A DNA stretch of 64,000 nt from Streptomyces sp. AC512_CC834 (GCF_019049325.1 NZ_JAGMUO010000052.1:34780-98779), one strand, 5' to 3'. Positions 23,998 to 32,778 are shown, counted from the first letter of the stretch. Numbers and translations are program-made. Notes: generated by a model not told the origin, from the letters alone.

Positions 23998-25467
23998 CTA
24001 CTTGGTGAGACCGCCCAGCTCCTGCTCGGCGTTGCGTGCCACCCGGCGGCGGACACCGAACCAGCCCGCCACCAGCATCAGCGCGATCACGGGCACGAGC
24101 AGCACGGTCTTGCGGCCGACCTCGTGGTCGTTCCACATCAGGACGATCACCGCCAGCAGGAAGGCGATCGTGACGATCTCGGTGACCGGGCTGCCGGGCA
24201 GGCGGAAGTGCGGCCGCTCGAGCAGACCCGCGCGTGCCCGGCGGACGAAGGCGAGGTGGCAGATCATGATGATCACCCAGGTGCTGATGATGCCGAGCGA
24301 GGCGACGTTCAGCACGATCTCGAAGGCCTTGCTCGGCACCAGGTAGTTCAGGCCGACGCCGAGGACGCAGACCGCGCAGGTGAGCAGGATGCCGCCGTAG
24401 GGCACCTGGCTGCGGCTCATCACTCCGGTGAACCTGGGCGCGGAGCCCGCCGTCGCCATGGAGCGCAGGATGCGGCCGGTGGAGTACAGGCCGGAGTTCA
24501 GGGAGGACATGGCGGCGGTGAGGACCACCAGGTTCATCACGTCGTCGGCCGCCGGGACGCCGATCTTCGACAGGACGGTGACGAAGGGGCTCTCGTCGCC
24601 CGAGTAGAGCGAGCTGGGCAGCAGCAGGACCAGCAGGACGACCGAGCCGACGTAGAACAGGGCGACCCGCCACATGATCGAGTTCACCGCACGCGGGACG
24701 ATCTTCTCGGGCTCGGCGGTCTCGCCGGCGGCGACGCCGACCAGCTCCAGGGCGGCGTAGGAGAAGATCACGCCCTGCATGACGAGGACCACGGGCATCA
24801 CTCCGTGCGGGAGGATGCCGCCGTGATCGGTGATCATGCCGACGCCCGGGGTCTGGCCGCCCACGTCGTGCTGGGTGGCCAGCAGGAAGATGCCGATCAG
24901 CATGAAGGCGACGAGGGTGGCGACCTTGATGATCGCGAACCAGAACTCCATCTCGCCGAAGATCTTCACGGAGATGAGGTTCACGGCCAGGACCACCGCG
25001 AGGGCGATCAGGGCGAGCACCCACTGGGGAATGCTCGTGAACATACTCCAGTAGTGCGTGTACAGGGCGATCGCGGTGATGTCGGCGATGCCGGTCGTCG
25101 ACCAGTTCAGGAAGTACATCCAGCCGGCGACATAGGCGCCCTTCTCGCCGAGGAACTCGCGCGCGTACGACACGAAGGACCCGGAGGAGGGCCGGTAGAG
25201 CACCAGCTCGCCGAGGGCCCTGACGACGAAGAAGGCGAAGACGCCGGCGACGAGGTAGGCGATCGCGAGCGCCGGGCCCGCGTCGCGCAGGCGTCCGCCG
25301 GCGCCGAGGAAGAGGCCGGTGCCGATCGCGCCGCCGATGGCGATCATGTTGACGTGGCGGGCCTTGAGGTCCTTGCTGTAACCGGCGTCGCCCGCGTCCG
25401 CGGGGATGGTCCCGGTCGCCTGGGGGTGGGCGGCGACCTGTGCCGTCTCGACGGCGTCCTTGCTCAC
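23998..25467 (-). CDS. Amino acid permease (APC/AAT family)
   Basis: A 489-aa secondary amino acid transporter with 12 predicted spans. The family opening GGAIGTGLFLGAGGRL (helix 1, near residues 41-56), YRPSSGSFVSYAREF, and the charged loop before ALELVGVAAGE mark the AAT subfamily (GABA, asparagine, aromatic, D-serine carriers). The N-terminal 30 residues are hydrophilic. GTG 25467 was chosen from the family N-terminus; its ribosome binding site is weak. It diverges from a MerR regulator 183 bases away, which may control it. Substrate is not readable. Confidence 0.9.
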   Translation of the reverse strand: MSKDAVETAQVAAHPQATGTIPADAGDAGYSKDLKARHVNMIAIGGAIGTGLFLGAGGRLRDAGPALAIAYLVAGVFAFFVVRALGELVLYRPSSGSFVSYAREFLGEKGAYVAGWMYFLNWSTTGIADITAIALYTHYWSMFTSIPQWVLALIALAVVLAVNLISVKIFGEMEFWFAIIKVATLVAFMLIGIFLLATQHDVGGQTPGVGMITDHGGILPHGVMPVVLVMQGVIFSYAALELVGVAAGETAEPEKIVPRAVNSIMWRVALFYVGSVVLLVLLLPSSLYSGDESPFVTVLSKIGVPAADDVMNLVVLTAAMSSLNSGLYSTGRILRSMATAGSAPRFTGVMSRSQVPYGGILLTCAVCVLGVGLNYLVPSKAFEIVLNVASLGIISTWVIIMICHLAFVRRARAGLLERPHFRLPGSPVTEIVTIAFLLAVIVLMWNDHEVGRKTVLLVPVIALMLVAGWFGVRRRVARNAEQELGGLTK

Positions 25468-25605
25468 GGGTGGTACCAATCTCTGGTGCGCCCGGGCGGG
25501 GTACGCCCAGGTCGTCCGTACAGCGACAAGGCCCGCACCACCCTTCGCGGCACAGACCAAGACGGCACCTTCCCACGACGCCGCGTGGGCATGCGGTGGC
25601 TCATG

Positions 25606-25643
25606 TCACACCGGTTTCACAGCACTGGTGAGACAGCGATACT
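25606..25643 (+). promoter_or_regulatory. Promoter and inverted-repeat operator for a leaderless MerR gene
   Basis: TTTCAC (25615-25620) and GATACT (25638-25643) are separated by 17 bases and place the transcription start about at the ATG (25651), with no ribosome binding site: a leaderless transcript is likely. TCACACCGGT (25606-25615) and ACTGGTGAGA (25624-25633) form a 10-base inverted repeat (8 of 10 pairs) over the -35 and spacer, a plausible site for the MerR product itself. Confidence 0.55.
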
Positions 25644-25650
25644 GCTGCAC

Positions 25651-26388
25651 ATGACGACGACCGACACCGAGGAGCCTGCCCTCACGATCGACGAGCTGGC
25701 CGCGCGGGCCGGCGTCACGGTGCGCACGGTCCGCTTCTACGGCACCAGGGGGCTGCTGCCGCCGCCGACGATCGGTCCGCGGCGGGTGGGGCACTACGGC
25801 GGGGAGCATCTGGCGCGGCTGGCGCTGATCGAGGAGTTGCAGCACCAGGGCATGACGCTGGCCGCGATCGAGCGGTATCTGGGGCAGCTTCCACCCGGCC
25901 TGAGCGCCCACGACCTGGCGCTGCACCGCGCGGTGGTGGCCTCCTGGGCGCCGGAGACGGTGGAGAGCCTCACGCGCGAGGAGCTGGGCCGGCGCGCGGG
26001 CCGGCCGCTGACGGACGACGAGGTGGACCGGCTCACGGCGATGGACGTCGTCGCGCGGGACGGCGCCGCCCCGGACGGTGCCGCCCCGGACAGTGACGCC
26101 TACCGGGTCGACGCCGGGCTGCTCCGGCTCGGCGTCGAACTGCTCGACGTGCCCTTCTCCCCCGAGACGGTCCTCGCCGCCCGTGCGGCCCTCCTCGAGC
26201 ACTCCCGCGCCGCCGCGCGGGACCTGTCGCGGCTGCTGCGCGACGCGGTCGCCGAACGCGACGCGCGGGACGTGCGGTCCCTGTCGGCGCACATGCACCC
26301 GCTGGTGGTCCAGGCGCTGCTGACCACCTTCCAGCGGTCGCTGCGCGAGGAACTGCGGGAGTGGCTCGACGGGAGCGGCGAGGACTGA
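25651..26388 (+). CDS. MerR family transcription regulator
   Basis: A 245-aa regulator. Residues 10-80 form the MerR winged helix: TIDELAARAGVTVRTVRFYGTRGLLPPP, then the wing RRVGHYGGEHLARLALIEELQHQGM. The rest is an all-helical effector domain of about 160 residues without Cys-rich metal motifs, more like the multidrug or stress group. A duplicated GAAPD (PDGAAPDS) occurs near residue 145. The gene is probably leaderless. It diverges from the amino acid permease, the obvious regulatory target, but this is inference. Confidence 0.9.
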   Translation: MTTTDTEEPALTIDELAARAGVTVRTVRFYGTRGLLPPPTIGPRRVGHYGGEHLARLALIEELQHQGMTLAAIERYLGQLPPGLSAHDLALHRAVVASWAPETVESLTREELGRRAGRPLTDDEVDRLTAMDVVARDGAAPDGAAPDSDAYRVDAGLLRLGVELLDVPFSPETVLAARAALLEHSRAAARDLSRLLRDAVAERDARDVRSLSAHMHPLVVQALLTTFQRSLREELREWLDGSGED

Positions 26389-26421
26389 GGCGCTGCTCCG
26401 GTCCTTCCCGGAGGCGCTGCC

Positions 26422-26461
26422 TCAGCGGCCGTCAGCGGCCGTCAGCGGCCGTCAGCGGCCG
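26422..26461. repeat. Four perfect 10-bp tandem repeats at the fadB-like gene end
   Basis: TCAGCGGCCG is repeated four times exactly. The fourth copy contains the stop codon of the minus-strand FadB-like gene; the others fill the gap between it and the MerR gene. Each unit carries TCA, so extra stop codons occur downstream in other frames. Confidence 0.9.
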
Positions 26462-28632
26462 TCGGTGAAGACCTCCCCGTTGTCCGCCTTCTCCACCAGC
26501 AGCGCGGGCGGGGTGAAGCGCTCGCCGTAGCGGTCGGCCAGCTCGCGCGCGCGGGCCACGAAGCCGGGCAGGCCGCCCTCGTAGCCGTTGATGTACTGCA
26601 GGACGCCGCCGGTCCAGCCGGGGAAGCCGATGCCGAAGATCGAGCCGATGTTGGCGTCGGCGACGGAGGTCAGTACGCCCTCCTCCAGGAGCTTCACCGT
26701 GTCGAGCGCCTCCGAGAAGAGCATGCGTTCCCGCATGTCCGCGAAGGGGATCTCGTACCCCGGCTGCGTGAAGTGGTCACGCAGGCCCTGCCAGAGCCCG
26801 GCGCGCCTGCCGTCGTCCCCGTAGTCGTAGAACCCGGCGCCGCCGCTGCGGCCGGGACGCTCGAACTCGTCGACCATGCGGTCGATGACGGCCTCGGCGG
26901 GGTGTGCGGTCCAAGTGCCGCCGGCCTCTTCCACGGCCCGCCTGGTCTCCTGGCGGATCTTCCGGGGCAGAGTGAGGGTCAGTTCGTCCATCAGGTTGAG
27001 GACCTTGGCCGGGTAGCCGGCCTGGGCCGCCGCCTGCTCGACGGACGCGGGCTCGATGCCCTCGCCGACCATCGCCACGCCCTCGTTGATGAAGTGGCCG
27101 ATGACCCGGGAGGTGAAGAAGCCGCGTGAGTCGTTGACGACGATCGGTGTCTTCTTGATCTGCCGGACCAGGTCGAAGGCGCGCGCCAGCGCCTCGCCCC
27201 CCGTCTGCTCGCCCTTGATGATCTCGACGAGCGGCATCTTGTCGACGGGCGAGAAGAAGTGCAGCCCGATGAAGTCGCCCTGCCGCTCGACGCCCTCGGC
27301 CAGCGCGGTGATGGGCAGCGTGGAGGTGTTGGAGCACAGCAGGGCGTCTGGGGCGACGACGTGCTCGATCTCCTGGAACACCTTGTGCTTGAGGGAGGTG
27401 TCCTCGAAGACCGCCTCGATCACCGCGTCGCAGCCCGCGAGGTCGGCCGCTTCGGACGTCGGCGTGATGCGGGCCAGCAGCGCGTCGGCCTTCTCCTGGC
27501 TCGTACGGCCCTTGGCCACGGCCTTGGCGCACAGTTTCTCGGAGTACGCCTTGCCCTTGAGGGCCGACTCCAGGGACACGTCCTTGAGGACGACGTCGAT
27601 GCCCGCGCGGGCGCACGAGTAGGCGATACCGGCGCCCATCATTCCGGCGCCGAGGACGGCGACCTTGGTGACCTTCCGGGACTCGAACCCCTGGGGGCGG
27701 TTGGCCCCGGAGTTGACCGCCTGGAGGTCGAAGAAGAACGCCTGGATCATGTTCTTCGAGGTCTGCCCGGCGGCCAGTTCGACGAAGTAGCGGGCCTCGA
27801 TGACCTGGGCGGTCTCGAAGTCGACCTGGGAGCCCTCGACGGCGGCGGCCATGATGTTGCGCGGCGCCGGGTAGGGGGCGCCGTTGGTCTGCTTGCGCAG
27901 GTTGGCGGGGAAGGCGGGCAGGTTGGCCGCGAACTTCGGGTGGGCGGGGGTGCCGCCGGGGATGCGATGGCCGGGCCGGTCCCAGGGCTGGGCGGACTCC
28001 GGGTTGGCGTCGATGAACGCGCGGGCCTGGGCGAGCATGTCCTCGCGGCTGTCGGCGACCGCGTCGACGAGGCCGTTCTCCAGGGCGCGGCGCGGGTTGT
28101 ACTGGGTGCCCTGGAGGAGCACCTTGAGCAGCGCGTCGGTGATGCCGAGCATCCGGACGCTGCGGACGACGCCGCCGCCTCCGGGGAGCAGGCCGAGGGT
28201 GACCTCGGGGCAGCCGATCTTGGAGCCGGGCCCGTCGAGGGCGACGCGGTGGTGGCAGGCGAGGGCGATCTCGTAGCCGCCGCCCAGGGCCGCGCCGTTC
28301 ATGGCGGCGACGACGGGCTTGCCGAGGGTCTCGATGCGACGCAGGTCGCGCTTGATGGCCATGCCGCCGTCGAAGAGGTCCTGGGCGGTCTCGGGCGTGA
28401 CGCGGATCAGGTCGCGCAGGTCGCCGCCGGCGAAGAAGGTCTTCTTGGCGGAGGTGACGATGACGCCGCGGATCGAGTCCTTCTCGGCCTCCAGGCGGTC
28501 GGTGATCACGGCGAGGGACTCGCGGAACGCCTGGTTCATGGTGTTCGCGGACTGGTCGGGGTCGTCGAGGACGAGGGTGACGACGCCGGTGTCGTCCTGT
28601 TCCCAGCGGATGGTGGTGGACTCGGTGGTCAT
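26452..28632 (-). CDS. FadB-like multifunctional enoyl-CoA hydratase/3-hydroxyacyl-CoA dehydrogenase
   Basis: A 726-aa beta-oxidation protein. N-terminal crotonase domain: GGALGGGYEIALAC (oxyanion hole) and GLLPGGGG near 140-160. The 3-hydroxyacyl-CoA dehydrogenase NAD domain begins VAVLGAGMMGAGIAYSCARAG near residue 340; GLHFFSPVDKMPLVEII contains the catalytic His region; two C-terminal dehydrogenase domains follow. ATG 28632 has AGGAG 9 bases upstream. It is the last gene of a CoA transferase-thiolase-FadB operon and, with the thiolase, would carry out hydration, oxidation and cleavage of acyl-CoA in the cytoplasm. A 10-bp repeat array lies at its 3' end and another at its 5' leader. Confidence 0.95.
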   Translation of the reverse strand: MTTESTTIRWEQDDTGVVTLVLDDPDQSANTMNQAFRESLAVITDRLEAEKDSIRGVIVTSAKKTFFAGGDLRDLIRVTPETAQDLFDGGMAIKRDLRRIETLGKPVVAAMNGAALGGGYEIALACHHRVALDGPGSKIGCPEVTLGLLPGGGGVVRSVRMLGITDALLKVLLQGTQYNPRRALENGLVDAVADSREDMLAQARAFIDANPESAQPWDRPGHRIPGGTPAHPKFAANLPAFPANLRKQTNGAPYPAPRNIMAAAVEGSQVDFETAQVIEARYFVELAAGQTSKNMIQAFFFDLQAVNSGANRPQGFESRKVTKVAVLGAGMMGAGIAYSCARAGIDVVLKDVSLESALKGKAYSEKLCAKAVAKGRTSQEKADALLARITPTSEAADLAGCDAVIEAVFEDTSLKHKVFQEIEHVVAPDALLCSNTSTLPITALAEGVERQGDFIGLHFFSPVDKMPLVEIIKGEQTGGEALARAFDLVRQIKKTPIVVNDSRGFFTSRVIGHFINEGVAMVGEGIEPASVEQAAAQAGYPAKVLNLMDELTLTLPRKIRQETRRAVEEAGGTWTAHPAEAVIDRMVDEFERPGRSGGAGFYDYGDDGRRAGLWQGLRDHFTQPGYEIPFADMRERMLFSEALDTVKLLEEGVLTSVADANIGSIFGIGFPGWTGGVLQYINGYEGGLPGFVARARELADRYGERFTPPALLVEKADNGEVFTDGR

Positions 28633-28647
28633 GAGGGTGTGCTCCTG

Positions 28648-28677
28648 GTGATCCGTCGTGATCCGTCGTGATCCGTT
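28648..28677. repeat. Three 10-bp tandem repeats between thiolase and fadB-like genes
   Basis: GTGATCCGTC, GTGATCCGTC, GTGATCCGTT lie in the 53-base gap between the thiolase stop and the FadB-like start, just upstream of its ribosome binding site. Confidence 0.9.
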
Positions 28678-28685
28678 GGGAGGGG

Positions 28686-29900
28686 TCAGATGCGCTCGAC
28701 GATGGTGGCGATGCCCATGCCGCCGCCCACGCACAGGGTGGCGAGGCCGTAGCGCTTGTCCTGGCGCTCCAGTTCGTCCACGAGGGTGCCGAGGATCATC
28801 GCGCCGGTGGCGCCGAGGGGGTGGCCCAGCGCGATCGCGCCGCCGTTGACGTTGACCTTGTCCAGGGACAGGCCCATGTCCTTGACGAAGCGCAGGACGA
28901 CCGCGGCGAACGCCTCGTTGATCTCGACCAGGTCGATGTCGTCGATGGTCAGCCCGGCCTTGGCGAGTGCCTTGCGGGTGGCCGGGGCGGGCCCGGTCAG
29001 CATGATGGTGGGTTCGGAGCCGGAGACGGCGGCGGAGACGATCCGCGCGCGCGGGCGCAGGCCGTAGCGGTCGCCGACCTCCTGGGAACCGATGGCTACC
29101 AGGGAGGCTCCGTCGACGATGCCGGAGGAGTTGCCCGCGTGGTGGACGTGGTCGATCTTCTCGACCCAGTGGTACTTCTGCAGCGCCACGGCGTCGAAAC
29201 CGCCGAGTTCGCCGATGTCGGCGAAGGAGGGCTTGAGCTTCGCGAGGGAGTCGGCGGTGGTGCCGGGGCGCGGGTGCTCGTCGTGGTCGAGGACGGTGAG
29301 ACCGGCGCGGTCCTTCACGGGGACGACGGAGCGCTCGAAGCGGCCGTCCTTCCAGGCGGTGGCCGCGCGCTCCTGGGAGAGGGCGGCGTACTCGTCGACG
29401 TCGCGGCGCGTGAAGCCCTCGATGGTGGCGATGAGGTCGGCGCCGATGCCCTGCGGCACGAAGTTGGTGGCGAGGTTGGTCATCGGGTCGTTGAACCAGG
29501 CGCCGCCGTCCGAGGCCATCGGCACCCGGGACATCGACTCCACGCCGCCCGCGAGGACCAGGTCCTCCCAGCCGGAGCGCACCTTGGCGGCGGCCATGTT
29601 GACGGCCTCCAGACCGGAGGCGCAGAAGCGGTTCTCCTGGACGCCGGCCACCGTGTCCGGCAGTCCGGCGGCGACGGCGGCGATGCGGGCGATGTCGGAG
29701 CCCTGGTCGCCCACCGGTCCGACGACGCCGAGCACGATGTCGTCGACGGCGGCCGGGTCCAGGTCGGGGAAGCGGGCGCGGATCTCGTGGACGAGGCCGA
29801 CGACCAGGTCGACGGGCTTCGTGCCGTGCAGGGCGCCGTTCGCCTTGCCGCGTCCGCGCGGGGTGCGGATCGCGTCGTACACGTACGCTTCGGTGGTCAC
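28686..29900 (-). CDS. Acetyl-CoA C-acyltransferase (thiolase, FadA-like)
   Basis: A 404-aa thiolase. Nucleophilic Cys in NRFCASGLEAV near residue 93; catalytic His in NGGAIALGHPLGATGA and second Cys in LATLCVGGGMG near the C-terminus. GTG 29900 follows an AAAGG site. It begins 11 bases after the CoA transferase gene and precedes the FadB-like gene, so it supplies the thiolytic step of the same pathway. Length and motifs are those of degradative thiolases rather than the short biosynthetic type. Confidence 0.95.
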   Translation of the reverse strand: MTTEAYVYDAIRTPRGRGKANGALHGTKPVDLVVGLVHEIRARFPDLDPAAVDDIVLGVVGPVGDQGSDIARIAAVAAGLPDTVAGVQENRFCASGLEAVNMAAAKVRSGWEDLVLAGGVESMSRVPMASDGGAWFNDPMTNLATNFVPQGIGADLIATIEGFTRRDVDEYAALSQERAATAWKDGRFERSVVPVKDRAGLTVLDHDEHPRPGTTADSLAKLKPSFADIGELGGFDAVALQKYHWVEKIDHVHHAGNSSGIVDGASLVAIGSQEVGDRYGLRPRARIVSAAVSGSEPTIMLTGPAPATRKALAKAGLTIDDIDLVEINEAFAAVVLRFVKDMGLSLDKVNVNGGAIALGHPLGATGAMILGTLVDELERQDKRYGLATLCVGGGMGIATIVERI

Positions 29901-29911
29901 TGGCAGGCCTT

Positions 29912-31132
29912 TCACTGAGGGTTCGGTGCGGTGTTCGAGGCGGGGTCCGGGCCCCCGGACTCCGAGTCCGGGCGTCCGGGCAGGTCCCAGTCGCGGGCCA
30001 CGGCCTCGGTGTCGGCGCCCGGCCGGGCGGGCCCGGTGCGTACGGCGGTGGGGGTCGCGGAGAAGCGGGGCGCGGGGGCGGGCTGGGTGATGCCGCCGTG
30101 GTCGGTGAAGGTGGCGCGGGCGGCGAGGTGCGGATGGTGCGGGGCCTCGCGCAGCGACAGCACGGGCGCCGTGCAGGCGTCGGAGCCCTCGAACACGGCC
30201 GTCCACTCGTCGCGGGTACGGGACTTGAAGCGCGCGGCGACGGCCTCGCGCAGTTCGGGCCAGCGGGCCATGTCGTCGCGGGCCGGTGCCAGGTCGGGGA
30301 TGCCGAGGAGGCGCGTGAACTCGGCGTAGAACCGCGGCTCCAGGGCGCCGACCGCCATGTACCGGCCGTCGGCGGTCTCGTAGGTGCCGTAGAAGGGGCA
30401 GCCGCCGTCGAGGAGGTTGGCGCCGCGCCGGTCCTGCCAGCCGCCGGCGGCGAGCATGCCGTGGATCATCGAGGAGAGGTGGGCGGTGCCGTCGACGATG
30501 GCGGCGTCCACGACCTGCCCGGTGCCGCTCTCGCGCGCGTGGTGCAGCGCGGCGAGGACGCCGACGACCAGGTAGAGGGAGCCGCCCGCGTAGTCGCCGA
30601 GGAGGTTGGCGGGGACGGCCGGGGGTTCACCGGGGGCGCCGATCATGCCGAGGGTGCCGGTGAGGGCGATGTACCCGATGTCGTGCCCGGCGCGCTGGGC
30701 GAGCGGTCCTTCCTGGCCCCAGCCCGTCATCCGGCCGTAGACGAGGCGCGGGTTGCGGGCGTGGCAGTGCTCGGGGCCGACGCCGAGCCGTTCGGCGACG
30801 CCGGGGCGGTAGCCCTCGATCAGGACGTCGGCGCGTTCGGCGAGGTCGAGGACCCGGGCCGGGCCGTCGGGTGCCTTGAGGTCGACGATCACGGAGCGCT
30901 TGTTGCGGTTGGTGACGTCGTGGGCGGGGTCGATCCCGAGGCCGGGTCCGCCGGGCCGGTCGACGCGGACGACGTCGGCTCCCAGGTCGGCCAGGAGCAT
31001 GGCGGCGAAGGGGCCGGGACCGATACCGGCCAGCTCGACCACGCGCACGCCGGCGAGCGGACCCGCGCCCGTCGTCCGCCTCCGCGTCGGCGTCTGCGTC
31101 GGCGTCCGCGTCGGCGTTTTCGCTTCCGACAT
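29912..31132 (-). CDS. CaiB/BaiF CoA-transferase family protein (AMACR-like)
   Basis: A 406-aa type III CoA transferase or alpha-methylacyl-CoA racemase. The CoA-binding opening is GPLAGVRVVELAGIGPGPFAAMLLADLGADV (24-54). The conserved catalytic Asp lies in LLGDYAGGSLYLVVG near residue 170, and YGRMTGWGQEGP precedes it. The glycine-rich H-G element and GxGQ features favour the racemase side. The N-terminus carries a TPTRTPTQTPT repeat from a 12-bp DNA repeat, so its true start could vary. It is the first gene of the beta-oxidation operon and probably prepares branched-chain acyl-CoA. Confidence 0.9.
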   Translation of the reverse strand: MSEAKTPTRTPTQTPTRRRTTGAGPLAGVRVVELAGIGPGPFAAMLLADLGADVVRVDRPGGPGLGIDPAHDVTNRNKRSVIVDLKAPDGPARVLDLAERADVLIEGYRPGVAERLGVGPEHCHARNPRLVYGRMTGWGQEGPLAQRAGHDIGYIALTGTLGMIGAPGEPPAVPANLLGDYAGGSLYLVVGVLAALHHARESGTGQVVDAAIVDGTAHLSSMIHGMLAAGGWQDRRGANLLDGGCPFYGTYETADGRYMAVGALEPRFYAEFTRLLGIPDLAPARDDMARWPELREAVAARFKSRTRDEWTAVFEGSDACTAPVLSLREAPHHPHLAARATFTDHGGITQPAPAPRFSATPTAVRTGPARPGADTEAVARDWDLPGRPDSESGGPDPASNTAPNPQ

Positions 31133-31220
31133 TCAGCCCCATCTCCGTGACACAACCGATGTAACACCAGTGATGCCAATGATGCTAAGAACGTGTTCCA
31201 CTGGGCACAAGACCCGGGCG

Positions 31221-31234
31221 AGCAAGCGCTTAGC
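31221..31234. promoter_or_regulatory. Candidate TetR-type operator (CAAG-CG-CTT) in a divergent region
   Basis: AGCAAGCGCTTAGC lies between the divergent beta-oxidation operon and the enoyl-reductase-like gene. It resembles the actinobacterial CAAGnnCTTG class of lipid-degradation operators (KstR2-like), with two mismatches. No such regulator gene lies in the window. Confidence 0.35.
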
Positions 31235-31357
31235 CAATTGTGGCGCAGGCCTCTCTCGGGCCCGCGATCCTCACGCTAGCCTCAGCCACCGGCAACGGCG
31301 CGTGCTGCGGACCCAGGGGTTGCCGTCGAGTGACGAGCCGACCGAGAAAGGGATGTC

Positions 31358-32536
31358 ATGAACAGGCTGAAGAGGGCCGACCGGCCGTACGACATCGTGC
31401 TCTTCGGGGCGACGGGGTTCGTCGGCCGGCTCACCGCGGAGTACCTCGCCGCGCACGCGCCCGGCGGACTGCGCTGGGCGATCGCGGGCCGCAGCGAGGA
31501 GAAGCTGCGGCGGCTGCGCGAACGACTGCCCGGCGCGGCGGACGTCGGCGTGCTGCTCGCCGACGTGTCCGATCCGGCCTCGCTGCGCGAACTCGCCGGG
31601 CACGCGCGCGTGGTGGCCACGACGGTCGGCCCCTACGTCCGGTACGGCGACGCGCTGGTCGCCGCCTGCGCGGAGGCCGGGACCGACTGTCTCGACCTCA
31701 CCGGTGAGCCCGAGTTCGTGGACCTGACGTACGTCCGCCACGACGCACGCGCGCGGGAGACCGGCGCCCGGCTGGTGCACGCCTGCGGCTTCGACTCCGT
31801 CCCGCACGACCTGGGCGTGCACTTCACCGTGCGGCAACTGCCCGAGGGCGTGCCGCTGGCCGTGGACGGTTTCGTGACCGTCGGCGCCACCTTCTCGGGC
31901 GGTACGTTCGCCTCCGCGCTGGGTCAGTTCGCCCGCGGGCGGCAACTGCGGACCGCCGCGCTGGAACGGCGGCGGCACGAGCCCCGCCTGGTGGGGCGCC
32001 GCGTGGTGACGCCGACGGGGGCGCCGCGGTTCGCCGGGGAGGTCGGTGCCTGGGCACTGCCGCTGCCGACCATCGACGCGCAGATCGTGCGGCGCTCCGC
32101 GAAGGCCCTGGACCGCTACGGCCCCGACTTCCGCTACCGCCACTACGCGGCCGTACGGCGGCTGCCCGTCGCCGTGGGCGGGGTGGCGGCCGTGGGCGCG
32201 CTGGTGGCGGCGGCCCAGGTGCCGTCCGCGCGGCGCTGGCTGTCCGGCCGGCTCGAGCCGGGGGACGGACCGAGCGCCGAGCGGCGGGCGCAGAGCTGGT
32301 TCTCGGTCCGCTTCGTCGGCGAGGGCGGCGGCCGGAAGGTGTTCACCGAGGTCGCGGGCGGCGATCCCGGGTACGACGAGACGGCCAAGATGTTCGCAGA
32401 GGCGGCGCTCTGTCTCGCCCTCGACGCGCTGCCGCCGACGTCCGGGCAGGTCACGACGGCCGTGGCGATGGGCGACGCGCTGACCGAGCGGCTGCGGGCG
32501 GCGGGCATCGGCTTCCGGGTGGCCGCGACCCGCTGA
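31358..32536 (+). CDS. Saccharopine dehydrogenase-like / trans-acting enoyl reductase family protein
   Basis: A 392-aa protein with an N-terminal Rossmann motif (VLFGATGFVGRLTAEYLA, 14-31) and TTVGPYVRYGDALV near residue 88, typical of the saccharopine dehydrogenase-like group that includes mycobacterial trans-acting enoyl reductases. CGFDSVPHDLG near 145 is the family signature. A hydrophobic stretch near residues 265-290 may touch the membrane. It has an excellent site (AAAGGGATGTC before ATG). It diverges from a beta-oxidation operon, so a role in acyl-chain reduction or lipid modification is plausible but unproven. Confidence 0.82.
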   Translation: MNRLKRADRPYDIVLFGATGFVGRLTAEYLAAHAPGGLRWAIAGRSEEKLRRLRERLPGAADVGVLLADVSDPASLRELAGHARVVATTVGPYVRYGDALVAACAEAGTDCLDLTGEPEFVDLTYVRHDARARETGARLVHACGFDSVPHDLGVHFTVRQLPEGVPLAVDGFVTVGATFSGGTFASALGQFARGRQLRTAALERRRHEPRLVGRRVVTPTGAPRFAGEVGAWALPLPTIDAQIVRRSAKALDRYGPDFRYRHYAAVRRLPVAVGGVAAVGALVAAAQVPSARRWLSGRLEPGDGPSAERRAQSWFSVRFVGEGGGRKVFTEVAGGDPGYDETAKMFAEAALCLALDALPPTSGQVTTAVAMGDALTERLRAAGIGFRVAATR

Positions 32537-32567
32537 CGTGCGATGCCGGGTCGGGTCGGGTCGGGCG

Positions 32568-32622
32568 CGGTCCGGGTCAGGCCGGGCGCGCGGTCCGGGT
32601 CAGGCCGGGCGCGCGGTCCGGC
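32568..32622. repeat. 23-bp tandem repeat in a convergent intergenic region
   Basis: CGGTCCGGGTCAGGCCGGGC plus GCG occurs at 32568-32590 and 32591-32613, with a partial third copy to 32622. A GGGTC repeat precedes it. The array fills the space between the enoyl-reductase-like gene and a converging small gene and can form GC-rich hairpins, so it may terminate transcription. Confidence 0.75.
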
Positions 32623-32631
32623 CGGCAGGCC

Positions 32632-32778
32632 CTATCCCGACCACCCGACGATCGTGTAGATCATCCCGCCGATCCAGGCCACCCCCGCGCCCACCGCCAG
32701 CACCAGGCCCGCGAACACCGTCCGCTCGACGGGGCGGCCGGGCCGGGCGGAGTCCTTGGGTGCGCGGTGTGTCGTCAT
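32632..32778 (-). CDS. Small single-pass membrane protein (48 aa)
   Basis: A 48-residue protein: a basic N-terminal half (MTTHRAPKDSARPGRPVER) and one membrane segment, VFAGLVLAVGAGVAWIGGMIY, near residues 21-41. The frame has normal G/C-ending codons. The site before ATG 32778 is weak. I do not recognise a named family. Topology is probably N-inside. Confidence 0.6.
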   Translation of the reverse strand: MTTHRAPKDSARPGRPVERTVFAGLVLAVGAGVAWIGGMIYTIVGWSG

